A DNA stretch of 64,000 nt from Lasiosphaeris hirsuta (Eukaryota > Ascomycota > Sordariomycetes > Sordariales > Lasiosphaeriaceae). The notes under the pieces are model-generated. The model ran no database searches, was not told where the DNA came from, and saw nothing but the letters and a program-made list of their open reading frames with translations. The DNA lies in contig JAUKUA010000009.1 in assembly GCA_030549175.1 (NCBI GenBank), positions 434,001 to 498,000 of the forward strand, written 5' to 3'. Both the position numbers and the translations under genes were made by a program. This document shows positions 44,170 to 54,395 of the stretch, in pieces; within the stretch, counting starts at the first letter, position 1; each line of letters opens with the position of its first letter.

Positions 44170-44570
44170 TCAACTTCTCTCCCTGTGTATCCTGCTGCTG
44201 TGCGTGCTGACATCATCATGGAACGCGGTATCAGAGCTGCTAATCATGCTGTGCGAGTATTGGTCCAGCCGCACAATTGAGGACTAGTTACCTCTACTGT
44301 ATCCGTTGTGAACGCCGTTGATGCGTCGAAGGATGTCCGGGTTGTCTGTTATGGCGTATCTAGACCAATACAAAGCAGGCCACTGCCATATTTCTTTCGG
44401 GTAGAGAGATGGATTTGGTAGGCTTTGCCTAACGAGGCAACCCCGAATATCAATAGGAATGAGAAGGATACTAGGGCCGGACCCTTGAAGTGGCGCAGTT
44501 TCCACCAGCTAATAGTTGAAGAGGTAATACAGTATACAACAAGCAAACCTATACTGGCGAGTAGTACCAT
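44170..44570 (-). pseudogene. Truncated 5' part of a cytochrome P450 gene
   Basis: The minus strand begins with a membrane anchor (MVLLASIGLLVVYCI) and the hinge LRHFKGPALVS, then GKAYQIHLSTRKKYG. After a frame change it continues as RYAITDNPDILRRINGVHN and YSRGN, then a TAG where Trp is usual, and RLDQYSHSMISSSDTAFHDD. These are the first 110 or so residues of a fungal P450. Nothing of the oxygen- or haem-binding parts follows. It is a dead fragment. The missing later part resembles the fragments at 17.6-19.2 kb. Confidence 0.75.
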
Positions 44571-45210
44571 CTTGGTGTGCTTTGGTGCTCCGTAAGGTTG
44601 GAGAAACACAGCCAAGCACCCGAGCTATGAGGAATTATGGAGGGAAAAGGCTCAGTGCCAAGTTTAGTAGTCAAACAGGTATTTGTAGTCTAACGTTGAC
44701 AAACTCTAACTAAGATCCTTCATCATACCAAGCTTCAATTGATATAGAATAATCATGTAAAGTATCGGAATAGCCACTTAGGTATATGAGCGGTCTAGCA
44801 GTATGCGGCGGAGGGATTTCTCTGTTATCACAGTTACTCGTTGTTTCGCTGTCGCCTAGGCTATAATACCAGCAATTTAGTAGCCTAGCCCTATAATACC
44901 TGCCAAAAGCTTAATACACGAATGCGATTGTCTATTGGTACAATGGGAGTTCTTTTTATCAGATACAAAAGCCCTGGCTAGGTTTTATAGTAATTAAATT
45001 AACTCCTTATTTCTTTTTACTCTCACTGAAGCCACACAGCCGTAGCGGAGCTGCTACTAAAAAAGTTTTTAGCACTTACTCCGCTCATTTATGCCGAAGA
45101 GCGCAACGAGCACTCCATGGATTTTTATAATTCACTAAATACATTTTAAAAGCTCACACTGCCTCTAACCACACTGGAGGGGATCTATCGAAAGCTATTA
45201 ACAGCCGTTG
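44571..45210. other. Intergenic, AT-leaning, nothing recognised
   Basis: About 640 bases with short direct repeats around GCCTA(G)..CTATAATACC near 44,857-44,900; no coding frame. Confidence 0.35.
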
Positions 45211-45872
45211 ATGGAGAAGTATAGACCAGGCCAGGGCCCAGGAGGCACCGCGTGCGACGTGTGCCACAGGCGGAAAAAGAAGTGCATGAGAGAGCTGCCA
45301 TGCGAAAGGTGACGAGGCTGGGAGAAGAGTGCATCTGGGTTCAAAGTGGGAAGTACCCCGTGGGGCATGGAGACCCGAGGGGGGGGGGGGTGGAATCTCG
45401 GCCAGGCGTTCTAGGAGTGGTAGAAACCCACATGACTAGCTAAGTACGGCTTCTAGAGGGTGAGGTTCGAGCGGAAGGCCCTTACAGAGCTTAAGCTACT
45501 AAGGAAGTAGCTCGCTACGCTCCTCGTAGAAAGGACTAGGTACTGAGACTTCCGGCGCTACTACAAGAGATTCGGCCACGACCTAACGACCTAGAAGCCC
45601 TACGCCTAGGGAATCTACACGGAACCGGCATACCTGTTCAAGTACCCGCTCAACACCAGAGCCCTGCCAGCTCCCCCGAGGGAAGGCTCGCTACTGCAGC
45701 TCATACACCGAAGTTAGAAGACACTCGCCTTATACAGAGAGTTCATAGGAAAGGTTAACCCGGGAAGAAAATACCGAGGTACACTAGGAAAAGAAAATAT
45801 CCCACAGATTATCGAAGAGAGGGAATGGGCAAGGGCTTATAACCACGCCGAAGAGGAAGAGGAGGAAAGGTA
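45211..45872 (+). pseudogene. Decayed Zn2Cys6-type gene with Trp codons turned to stops
   Basis: The ATG at 45211 opens a frame with ACDVCHRRKKKCM and PCER, which is the first half of a binuclear zinc cluster; TGA stops it where the next Cys belongs. Downstream, from about 45,550 to 45,870, one frame reads RRYYKRFGHDL, KPYA, GIYTEPAYLFKYPLN, SLLQLIHRS, KTLALYREF and IPQIIEEREWARAYN, ending in a Glu-rich tail. It is interrupted by three TAG stops. Each stands where Trp fits (TGG to TAG), which is CpA-to-TpA change on the other strand. An oligo-G run (45379-45390) lies between the parts. It is a dead regulator-like or repeat-family gene. Confidence 0.65.
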
Positions 45873-46214
45873 GGTAGCTGAAATAGCTTTATCACAGTGC
45901 GGAGCTATTCTGTACTCCAGCACGCACCATTGGCTGATGAGGATCATCGTAATAAGCCCGGTGTAATCGCAGCCCGTATCCCACATCCCACATTACGCAA
46001 GCTGTTTATATTTGTAATACCAGACACTAATAAAGAGCTTTCAGATATGAAATCCCCCATAATAAGGACAAGAATTCCCCTCTGAACTTCCACGGATGCG
46101 TTTCATTGTCATCATAGATAATCGCATCTCCATTTCAGCAGTAAGGCCCATCATCAAACCAAGCCATCAACAAAGTCCGTCTATCGAACAGCAATATTTT
46201 CAGCTTGACCCACC
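45873..46214. other. Intergenic; promoter region of the PhzF gene
   Basis: About 340 bases without a gene. The PhzF start codon follows in good context (CACCATGC). Confidence 0.35.
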
Positions 46215-47252
46215 ATGCACAGAATTCCTTTCATCGTCGTTGACGTATTCTCGGCCACAGCGTTCAAGGGCAACCCATTGGCGGTAGTGGATACACGGGA
46301 TGCTCAGCTCACTGATACCCAAATGAAACTTCTTACACGCCAATTCAATCTCTCAGAAACAACTTTTTTCTTCCCGCCCGAGTCAAGCGGGGCTGACTTC
46401 AAGCTCCGCTCCTTTCTTCCTGATGGAAGGGAGGTATTTGGGGCGGGGCATAATATCTTGGGCGTTTGGTGGTACCTCGCGCATGCTCAAATCCTTGACC
46501 TATCCGCCCCGCATCGGATTGATGATGAGACACGCGGGGAAGAATTCACTTTCCACCAGGAGCTTGGAGGCGAGGTGACTCCGGTCAAGATTACCAGGCA
46601 CAAAGCGATTCAAGTTGGCCACCACCGTGTCATGGTGTCTATGCGACAGGCCAAACCGCATGCTCATGCCATTCACCCCGACCCAGCTGCGCTTGCGTTG
46701 AGCATTGGGCTATCAGCCGCTGATATTGGTTTTACGCCGGAGAGTGAGCTAGGAGTCCTCGCGGCTTCCCTTCAGCCGCAGGTCATGTCTACGTCCACTA
46801 CTCGACACCTGTTGGTCCCCCTGTCGTCAATAGAAGCACTCAACCTTGCAGATGTACGACGCCACAAGCTTCTGGAACAGCTCAAGGCTGTCGATGACAA
46901 GGCCTATGGTCTATTTTCGTTCGCCCCCGTCCCTGCGGCCGGGAACGGCAACAAAACATTCCAAGCACGTTTCTTTAGCCCTAGTATGTCTAGTGAAGAC
47001 CCTGCCACCGGGAGCGCTGCGGGTTCCCTTTCGGCTTATCTGTATGAGCATGGAGTGTTGAAATTAGACAGCCGCAACAGTGGCAGAATCACGGTATATC
47101 AGGGCCTGAGGGTTGGAAGGGAATGCAACATTGTTGTGGAGCTTACTTTGCGGGGGAACGGCGATGGAACCATGGAGGTTGATATAATTGGCACCGGCGT
47201 GCAAGTTACGAATGGACGGATAGTTGTTCCCGATGACTCTACAGTGTTCTAA
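46215..47252 (+). CDS. PhzF-family isomerase-like protein
   Basis: An intronless frame of 345 residues. PhzF-fold hallmarks are present: IVVDVFSATAFKGNPLAVV at the N-terminus, FNLSETTFFF with the Glu equivalent to the catalytic Glu45 of bacterial PhzF, and LPDGREVFGAGHNILG (the xPxxExxxxGHxxLG motif, with Ala-Gly-His-Asn in place of the commoner Gly-His-Pro/Ala). SEDPATGSAAGSLSAYLYEH is near the C-terminus. PhzF isomerises a dihydroanthranilate in phenazine synthesis. Fungal homologues are common without phenazine genes, and none of those genes is seen here, so the substrate is unknown. It overlaps nothing and converges on the alpha/beta hydrolase. Confidence 0.92.
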   Translation: MHRIPFIVVDVFSATAFKGNPLAVVDTRDAQLTDTQMKLLTRQFNLSETTFFFPPESSGADFKLRSFLPDGREVFGAGHNILGVWWYLAHAQILDLSAPHRIDDETRGEEFTFHQELGGEVTPVKITRHKAIQVGHHRVMVSMRQAKPHAHAIHPDPAALALSIGLSAADIGFTPESELGVLAASLQPQVMSTSTTRHLLVPLSSIEALNLADVRRHKLLEQLKAVDDKAYGLFSFAPVPAAGNGNKTFQARFFSPSMSSEDPATGSAAGSLSAYLYEHGVLKLDSRNSGRITVYQGLRVGRECNIVVELTLRGNGDGTMEVDIIGTGVQVTNGRIVVPDDSTVF

Positions 47253-47536
47253 AATAGCTTGACCTCTATGCACAGGTATACTGTGCCGCTACATTTATGA
47301 AATGATCGATTTCCAGCTTTATCTGTCCCCTCACTGTCAGACTAGCTTCCATACGAGGCTTAAGGCCGGGGACTTGGATGCATTTCTCGCGGTGGGTGGC
47401 TCATGGGAAACGCCAGTAAATCAGGGCGGAGTATCACAATCCACAATCTTGCACTGCCAGTGTCGCCCCGCGCTCCACCTTATCTTTGGTTCTCCAACTT
47501 GATGTACCACCTCCCAACTTGAAGCTCGCACTACCG

Positions 47537-48367
47537 CTAAGACTCAAGAAACTCTAGCAAGTCCTTGTTCACTTGTTCGGCACAAATGTTGGGGAGCGCA
47601 TGGGGACCACCGGGGTATATCTTGAGCGTGCCCTGTGGCAAGAGCTCGACCGACTTCAAGCCGGACGCTTGTATGGGAACAACCTGGTCGTCATCGCCAT
47701 GCAGCACCAAGGTCGGGATCGTCATCTTCTTGAGATCCTCGCTGAAGTCTGTCTCGGAGAACTGCTTGATGCAGTCGTAGCTGCCCTTAAAGCTTGCCAT
47801 CATGCCCTGCTGCCACCAGCTGTTGATGAGCCCCTGGCTGACCTTGGCTCCTGACCGGTTGAAGCCAAAAAACGGTCCGGAGGGGACGTCGAGGAAGAAT
47901 TGTGCGCGGTCCCCAATCATGGCTTCTCGGAAGCTGTCAAACACCGCCAGAGGAGTGCCCTCTGCATTGATAGCGCTTTGCACCATGACGGGCGGCACGG
48001 AAGCAATGAGGACTGCTTTCTTGACCCTCTCTGTGCCAAAGAGGCCAACAAAACGCGCAACCTCCCCGCCGCCTGTCGAGTGGCCCACCATGGTTACGTC
48101 GCGCAGGTCGAGCGCCTCAAAGAGTTGGTAAAGGTCGTCGGCATACGTGTTCATGTTGTTTCCTTCCCATGGCTGGCTGGAGCGGCCGTGGCCGCGGCGA
48201 TCGTGCGCAATGACCCGGTACCCCTTGCTAGCGAGAAAAAAGGCTTGGCTGTCCCAGTTGTCGCTGTTCAGAGGCCAGCCGTGGGAGAATGTGACGACGG
48301 GCCCGGTCTTGTTGCCCCAGTCTTTGTAGTAAATGTCCGTTCTATCCCTGGTTGTAAAGGTAGGCAT
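47537..48367 (-). CDS. Alpha/beta hydrolase (non-haem chloroperoxidase/esterase-like)
   Basis: A single exon encodes 276 residues from the ATG at 48367; the longer open frame upstream is 5' leader. [13 protein letters not shown] forms the oxyanion loop, [11 protein letters not shown] the next strand, and VGHSTGGGE the nucleophile elbow. [11 protein letters not shown] carries the acid Asp and YPGGPHALP the His. This order and spacing match the cofactor-free haloperoxidase/esterase branch (arylesterase-like). These proteins mainly hydrolyse esters or lactones; the perhydrolase activity is a side reaction. No signal peptide, so probably cytosolic. Confidence 0.93.
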   Translation of the reverse strand: MPTFTTRDRTDIYYKDWGNKTGPVVTFSHGWPLNSDNWDSQAFFLASKGYRVIAHDRRGHGRSSQPWEGNNMNTYADDLYQLFEALDLRDVTMVGHSTGGGEVARFVGLFGTERVKKAVLIASVPPVMVQSAINAEGTPLAVFDSFREAMIGDRAQFFLDVPSGPFFGFNRSGAKVSQGLINSWWQQGMMASFKGSYDCIKQFSETDFSEDLKKMTIPTLVLHGDDDQVVPIQASGLKSVELLPQGTLKIYPGGPHALPNICAEQVNKDLLEFLES

Positions 48368-49707
48368 ATTGGCGATGTGTGTTTGAAGTCGGCAAAGGGT
48401 GCAAGTAGAGGATGGTATGAGTGATGATGGTGGGTCTGGGTGCGGGCCGCGATGCTGAACAGAACGGCAAGCTCCTGAACGTGCGATCAGCAAATTCTCT
48501 TTATAGATATTCCTAAGGGAGGCATCGCTGTCGATGCTCACTAACACTATTGGCGTCACACAGTGTCAAATTGTGAGTCAGCATTGGAAAGAGCGTCAAG
48601 TAAGCCTCCATCGAGAGTCGGCCGCACTGCAGCTACACTATTTGCCACTTGACATTGAAGCGACCGGACAGTCCGCATTGCAGTTTCATGCGGACCCTCA
48701 ATGATGTGGAGCTTTCCAGACAGGAATGATGTGTCTCATGTGTGTTTCACACGCACGAGCTCTGCGCCGCACTAGTATGAGCGCGACTATCTATATTTAC
48801 TTTGCCTTGGGTTCCTGGTTGGTAGCTTTTCAATAATCTGAACCTCCTTTACCAGCTGTGGTGTAGCGTGTATGCAATGATTGTGTAGCGCATAATACGG
48901 CGTGTGAGTGGAGAACAGGAGTTTTGTAATGCCCACAGGCAGAGGCTCTATTCGACGTGACAACGCCACCTACGTCAATCTGGTAGCTGAGCGCATCAAC
49001 ATCGCAAAATCGGCATTCGGATTCCCAATGGGACGCTCGGAACACCTCAGCATTTGACCATTTGCCTTGATTGAAGGGCTTCAGCTCGGAAATCTCCACT
49101 ACAGTTTGTGACGTCAGTTGAAGCTAGTCTGGGGGTGTTCACTAGTCCTTACGCTATCTCATCATATCTCATCATCCCTCTTCAATTCGGCCATCTTCTC
49201 TTTAACAAAGGATCCCGAAGACACTAGTTATGTAGGTAGGTAGGCTTCAAATATTATCTTGCATGTCGGCGCTCCTTCGGGACCCTTGGTTGTATCGTAC
49301 ACACATCGCCCTTCATATTAGCTCTTCACATTAGCTCAGGTTCACGATACTAGTCACCCAAACCGTAACTCGGTCTGCCGCTTTCGCCGCTTTTACCGCT
49401 TCACAGATAACGGCTGGCGAATAAGGAAGTCTCCTTGTCTGCAACCTGGTTTATTCACAAGTCTAATCTACAAATTCACTCTTTGGAAGCAATGCCAAGA
49501 TGAGCCAAACTTTTGTTCCCAATCAAACTTTCCAATGCTTTCGAAATCCAATACGGCAAACATGGGTAATGGAGCGACACATTCAAACAAGTTCTGCTGT
49601 ATGGATTTGGATTTGGATGGTAGGTAGCCTTTGTAATTTGAACACCGACTCTGTAGAGAGACCACTGCACCCATCGCAAAAGTTCCCAGTGACTGGCAGA
49701 AGCCCCG
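48368..49707. other. Intergenic, no supported gene
   Basis: About 1.3 kb between the hydrolase start and the xylanase stop. Near 49,160-49,340 there are short internal repeats (ATCTCATCAT; TTCACATTAGCTC) but no element structure. Confidence 0.4.
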
Positions 49708-50449
49708 TTACGCGGGTGATTCCTTGATCTCCCTGATTTCAATCTCGGATGAGCCACTGCTCTGGTAACCCTCGCTGGCCATGATCATGTAATTCCATGT
49801 TCCCAGTTTGAGGCCGGTCGCCTCCCAAGCTGCAAAGTGAGCCGACGTGGTAATGTTTCCTCCCACCCGCTTCTCTTGTCTGACTGACCAGTACTGGTCA
49901 AAGTTGGATCGGTCGCCCTCGATGGACGGCTGGCCGGTACGTCGAGTCTTGTAGACATCGTACTTTCCGCCATCGACCTCGATGGTCTTGAGCTTGGTGG
50001 TGCCTGAGGAGGGGTTGTAAGTGCCGTACGCCTCGACGATGTAGTATTCAACAAGGGGCTTGGTGGTCCATCCGTAGAGGGAGAGGTCTGTCAATCCATC
50101 TGTCAGCCGCATTTATCCTCACATCGGCCGGAGAGGGTCAGGACGTACAGCTGTTGACCTTGTAGTTGTTCCAGGTGCCATTGTAGGCAATCTTCTTGGG
50201 CGGGCCGGGGTTCCATCCCTTGCCGCCCACCCAGTTGTTCACATTGCTCCACGAAGATTTGTAAGAGCCGGCAGGGCCGTTGGTATAATCGACCGATCCC
50301 TTGCCGTCAGTCCAGAAGGAGTAGAAGAAACCGTTGTGCGTTCCGGTTCCAGGCTTGATGCCGCGAGCCTGCTTGACGGCCTCGAGTGGGCTTGCGATAG
50401 CACCGGCGGTCAGCCCGAGGGCTGCGACAACAGACGAGAACAAAACCAT
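49708..50449 (-). CDS. GH11 endo-1,4-beta-xylanase, secreted
   Basis: Two exons, 50449-50149 and 50087-49708, encode 226 residues. The signal peptide is [20 protein letters not shown], and a short propeptide ends near Arg29. The jelly-roll of family 11 is clear: [26 protein letters not shown], then across the intron [19 protein letters not shown], with nucleophile Glu114. HFAAWEATG and [12 protein letters not shown] follow, with acid/base Glu206. The protein has no carbohydrate-binding module. It hydrolyses the xylan backbone outside the cell. Codon and splice structure look normal and the gene should be active. Confidence 0.95.
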
Positions 50450-52430
50450 GATCTTTTTTTCACCCTTGATCCAGTAGGTTATCCAGAGTACCACAATTAT
50501 GTCTGGCATGTACCAACAGCGGGTGTGGGAATGAACCCCGCTTTATACTCCAAGGGTGCCCAAGCAAAAGAGTATATCTCCGGCAACCAGGCTTCATGTC
50601 CCACCGTTGGCCTGTCATTCTAAAGGAGTTCATGCCATTTGATGGTCTGTTTACGCAACTCTCCAGACAGTCTAGTCCGGAGAAAAGGGGCGGATAAGTA
50701 CCGAAATGGTGGGGCACTTCTATGGGAAATGTGATATCTACGGTATGGGGTTTCATGGACGCGTTGATCTTTGTGGGGTAAATTTGTTCAAAAGTCTTGG
50801 GACCTTAATCGGATATTTCCAATTGCCTCCTGTCCACGACGACAGATAGAGCCAAGACACTCGGACGGCAAGGCAACCTATCAAAGGTTGCTCGAGCCGC
50901 TGGAGACTGCTCTTCCCAGTGGGCGAGTGGGCCATTGCCAATGTTCGCCAAGAGAAATGTCACCGACGGCCCACGAGAAATCTGGGGCCGGTAGAATGCT
51001 GCGCCTTGGCGTGGCCGCCGGGAAAAGGGAATTTATTCCATCTCGGGAGGATGTCCCGTGTTAACGAGGCGTTCCAATATCGCTTTCATCATGATAAATC
51101 GTCATTCAGGTCATCTTGGGCTGCAGCCCGGGAACCGAGACACACCATTAGCAGCCATCTCAAGAGATTATGCAGGGCAGGTGGTAGCGCGCATCCAAGA
51201 ACTTATGAGGCGGTTCACACACAGTCTTGATGGGACGAGTGAGTTGTGGGTATCGCTACGCGGCAAAACTGGGCCGTTAGTTGGGGTTTCGGAGTTCGAG
51301 CCAGAGTGCAATCCTGTGGCACACTATTGCACTCACCAACTCGTGATGTCTTACACCATCCCTCCTGGAAGTGACGTTGCTTCCGTAGTTGGCCGTTACC
51401 ACCACCATGAAATAGATTATTCAGCCTCCTCTATTAGACTCGCCCGAGGTCTTGTCACGCTGTGCATCACCTATAAAGATTTAGTACCAAATATTTCCAG
51501 CTTAAGTGGAATAGAAATGGGAGTCTGAATGATTTACTTGATTCTTTATCGTAGATCGAGCTTCTAGAATCATCAGTTATGTGAAAAGAGACTAATTACC
51601 GAATTAGGGCTTGCCCGAGATAAGCGTTGTCGGGGAATTACTATACAGCTGCCACTGCACTGTCATTGAATCGCCTCTATGAGCAACCGCACGACTACCC
51701 GTCTACCTGCGATCTCATCTCTATCATCTCTCTTTACCTAGTATGTTGGCCACCACGCGGCCCTCTCTAGAAGGTCAAGAACCGGAGTTGTGACAGAATA
51801 TCAAGATCTTACTTCTCGGCTTCTTGGCGTAAATGCCATAACTATTTCAGCCATTAGTCCATGTGCAGGACTTCCATTCGCCTTCTGTCATACAGGACAG
51901 TGAGATTAGCGCGGCGTTAGATATAAACCTATGCCCACAGCTGCAGTTATACAGTGTAACCGAATGGTATTTGACACGGGATACTAATTAGACTCCGCGA
52001 TAATTTCATTATCATAGGCTCTCCAATTCTATAATAATATACGGTAAGCTAGACTCCTAACTATAGGAAATACTACAGAAAATAATACATCTATTACTGT
52101 TAGTTTATAACTGTAGATGATCCATTTTCTTATAAAATGATATATAATTACCCGCTATTATTAATTCTAACGTTATTAATGTAAGACTTTTAATAACATA
52201 AACGCGAGATCTTAGATAGTAGGGGGAGTAAGCTTTAAGTATAAGGCGTAATTACTATAACGAGCTACAGTAAGTAAGATTTCTATATATGGCAGAGCGA
52301 GTTACTGAATAGTCTCTATATATTATTATCTTAAAGCTATTATCTTTTATACGTGAGACAATTGTTGTGGAGTCTGCAACCGCCCACGAAGCAAGAGAGT
52401 ACCGCGTTTTGCAGCAGCACTTACTAGTGC
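50450..52430. other. Intergenic region with an AT-rich block
   Basis: About 2 kb between the xylanase start and the GMC stop. The part 51,950-52,380 is strongly AT-rich, with many TA dinucleotides, and looks like mutated non-coding repeat sequence. A frame at 51058-51528 has no motif and is not called. Confidence 0.4.
50536..50778 (-). promoter_or_regulatory. Possible xylanase promoter: TATA-like box and CreA-type motifs
   Basis: A TATAAAG (minus strand, 50541-50547) lies about 95 bases before the xylanase ATG. Four matches to the carbon-repressor consensus SYGGRG fall within the next 240 bases: CCCCGC at 50536-50541 (GCGGGG on the other strand), CCGGAG at 50677-50682, GTGGGG at 50709-50714 and GTGGGG at 50773-50778. 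About one would be expected by chance, so glucose repression is plausible but not proven. Confidence 0.35.
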
Positions 52431-54395
52431 CTACGACCCAGTGAGAATAGATTGGGCAATCTTTTCTGCCAGGGCATAGATGGTGGCTTGGGGGTGACCA
52501 GGGAGAGCAAACGGCAAAATGGAAGCATCCACAACACGCAGGCCACTGACTCCAAAGACCTTGGCACGCCAATCTACCACGGCGCCGGCAGTGGCATTGG
52601 TCCCCATGGCGTTGGTTGCCGAGGCATGCCAGATTTGGATGGCATTCTCGCGGATCCACACCAGGATGTCGGCATCGGACTGGACGGCTAGGCCCGGCCT
52701 GATCTCGGGGCCGACTTTGACGGAGCTGATGGCGGGAGCGGCCCAGGCCTGGCGGAGGCGCTTGAATGCGGCCACAGCCACCTCGGCGTCTGCTGGGTCC
52801 GTGAGCCAGCCCATGTCGATGACTGGGGCATCGGTAATGCTGGCACTGGATATGGTGACAGAGCCACGCGAGAAGGGGTTGAGAACCGCGGCGCTGAGAT
52901 CACCCACGGTGGTAACGCCGTTGCCGGTTCCCGCAAAGCTGCCAGCCAGATATTCGATCTCGGGAACATCGGCCGGGAGCCCGGCAAGGAGGGACGCCGT
53001 GCGCGGAGAGAAGGCTTGGCGCGAGGCGGCCGGGAGCTTCTCAAAAGCAATGTAGCCGCCGGCTGAACTGAGCGGGCCCGCATCGCTGCTGTCATATTGC
53101 TGCTGGATTGTGCTTTGTCGTGCCGGATCGGCAAGTTCGCTGGCCAGAGACGGAGTTTTAACTCCGCTTTGCACCGAGAAGAAGATGGGGTCTTGCAGGT
53201 TTTGCCCAACGCCGGGCAGGTTGGAAATGACGGGGATGTCAAGTGATTGAAGTTTTGCCTGGGGCCCAATCCCTACATGTCCGAGCTTGTCAACTGTCTG
53301 CTTGCCAGGGGGCTGTGAGTGAGAGGAGGGGCGGGGGGGGGCTTACCCGACACCATCAAAAGCTGTGGAGAGTGGAAGGTGCCTGCAGATAGGATAACCT
53401 CCTTTGCTACTGTCAGTGCGTAGCCCGCACCGCCCGTGGACACAGATACACCAGTTGCCTTGCCCGAAGTAAAGAGAATTTTGGAAGCTAAAGTCCGGTT
53501 GTAGACCTTGAGCTGCGTGTTTTGCAGCGCCCACGCCAGGTAGCTTGACTCGGACGACGATCGAATGGCATCGGGAGAAATGGTTTCGGTAGTGTAAGCG
53601 CCTCCAGAAAGCGAGCCACTGTTGAATCCCAGTAGGTTCTGCGCCATGCCAATGGCCTCCAGAGCGACGGAAAACCATGTGTTGGTCGGGTCGACCCACT
53701 TGGCGTACGAGACCTGGAGGGGACCACAGATGGGAAGCCCCGTGCAGAAGACTGTCGGGTCGTAGGTGAAGGTGGCATTGGGCGTCGCCCGCTTCAGCCA
53801 GTCGGGCGGCGTGAGCTTGGCCGACTTGAGGAAGAAGGGGAGCATGTTATCCCAGGTGTAGCTGAGATGACCAGCGACATCAGCCCAGCGCAGGTGGGTG
53901 CGCTTTGTTGCGCGGTGGTAGGCCATGGTGTTGATGGCCGAACCCCCACCAAGAGTCTTGCCGGCCGCATAATGAACTTTGCGGTTCGCAGCGCCGGTTT
54001 GCGCCTGCGACACAAGCTCCCAGTCGAGGAGCGGGAAGGGTGGGAAAAACTCGACGGGCGCAAGCACCGGGTTGGAGAAGGCGTAGCCAGGAACGGTGCT
54101 GATGGTGCTACTGTCGGTCTCATAGAAGCCACCGGCCTCGACGACGGCGACTGAAGAGCCAGAGGCTGCAAGCCGCGCGGCGATGGTCAGACCGGCCGTA
54201 CCGCCCCCGACCACTGGGAGACAGCTTGTTAGCCCTGGGGTAAACTAGACAACCAACAGGGTGTGACATACCGACATAATCATAGCTTGCACTCGCGGGG
54301 GCAGGGAACGAGCTTAAGACAGTGCTCTCGGTAGGACCGGACCGGACCGGCAGCGCTAGTGCCAGCACGGCAGCCGCACCAATGGAAAGCATCAT
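52431..54395 (-). CDS. Secreted GMC oxidoreductase (alcohol/aryl-alcohol oxidase type)
   Basis: Exons 54395-54272, 54213-53347 and 53272-52431 encode 610 residues. A signal peptide (MLSIGAAAVLALALPVRSG) precedes the FAD fold YDYVVVGGGTAGL, completed across intron 1. GKTLGGGSAINTMAYHR is GMC signature 1, and KEVILSAGTFHSPQLLMVSGIGP, interrupted by intron 2, is signature 2. The C-terminus carries WHASATNAMG with the active-site His, and PGHPQATIYALAEKIA. Members oxidise alcohols or sugars and give H2O2, or act as dehydrogenases. Secretion suggests a role in lignocellulose or aromatic alcohol oxidation. Intron 2 must end at 53273 to give the conserved SGIGP join; an earlier AG would shift the sequence. 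Confidence 0.93.

Noticed and set aside
49160..49340. Short repeated strings (ATCTCATCAT, TTCACATTAGCTC)
   Set aside because: Too short and irregular for a repeat family or CRISPR-like array; CRISPR is not expected in a fungal nuclear genome.
51058..51528. 156-codon plus-strand frame
   Set aside because: Looks weakly protein-like in the middle, but no domain, and the upstream part is low quality; not enough to call a gene.
52519..53055. 178-codon plus-strand frame opposite the GMC gene
   Set aside because: Antisense shadow of a GC-rich coding region with clear GMC motifs on the other strand.
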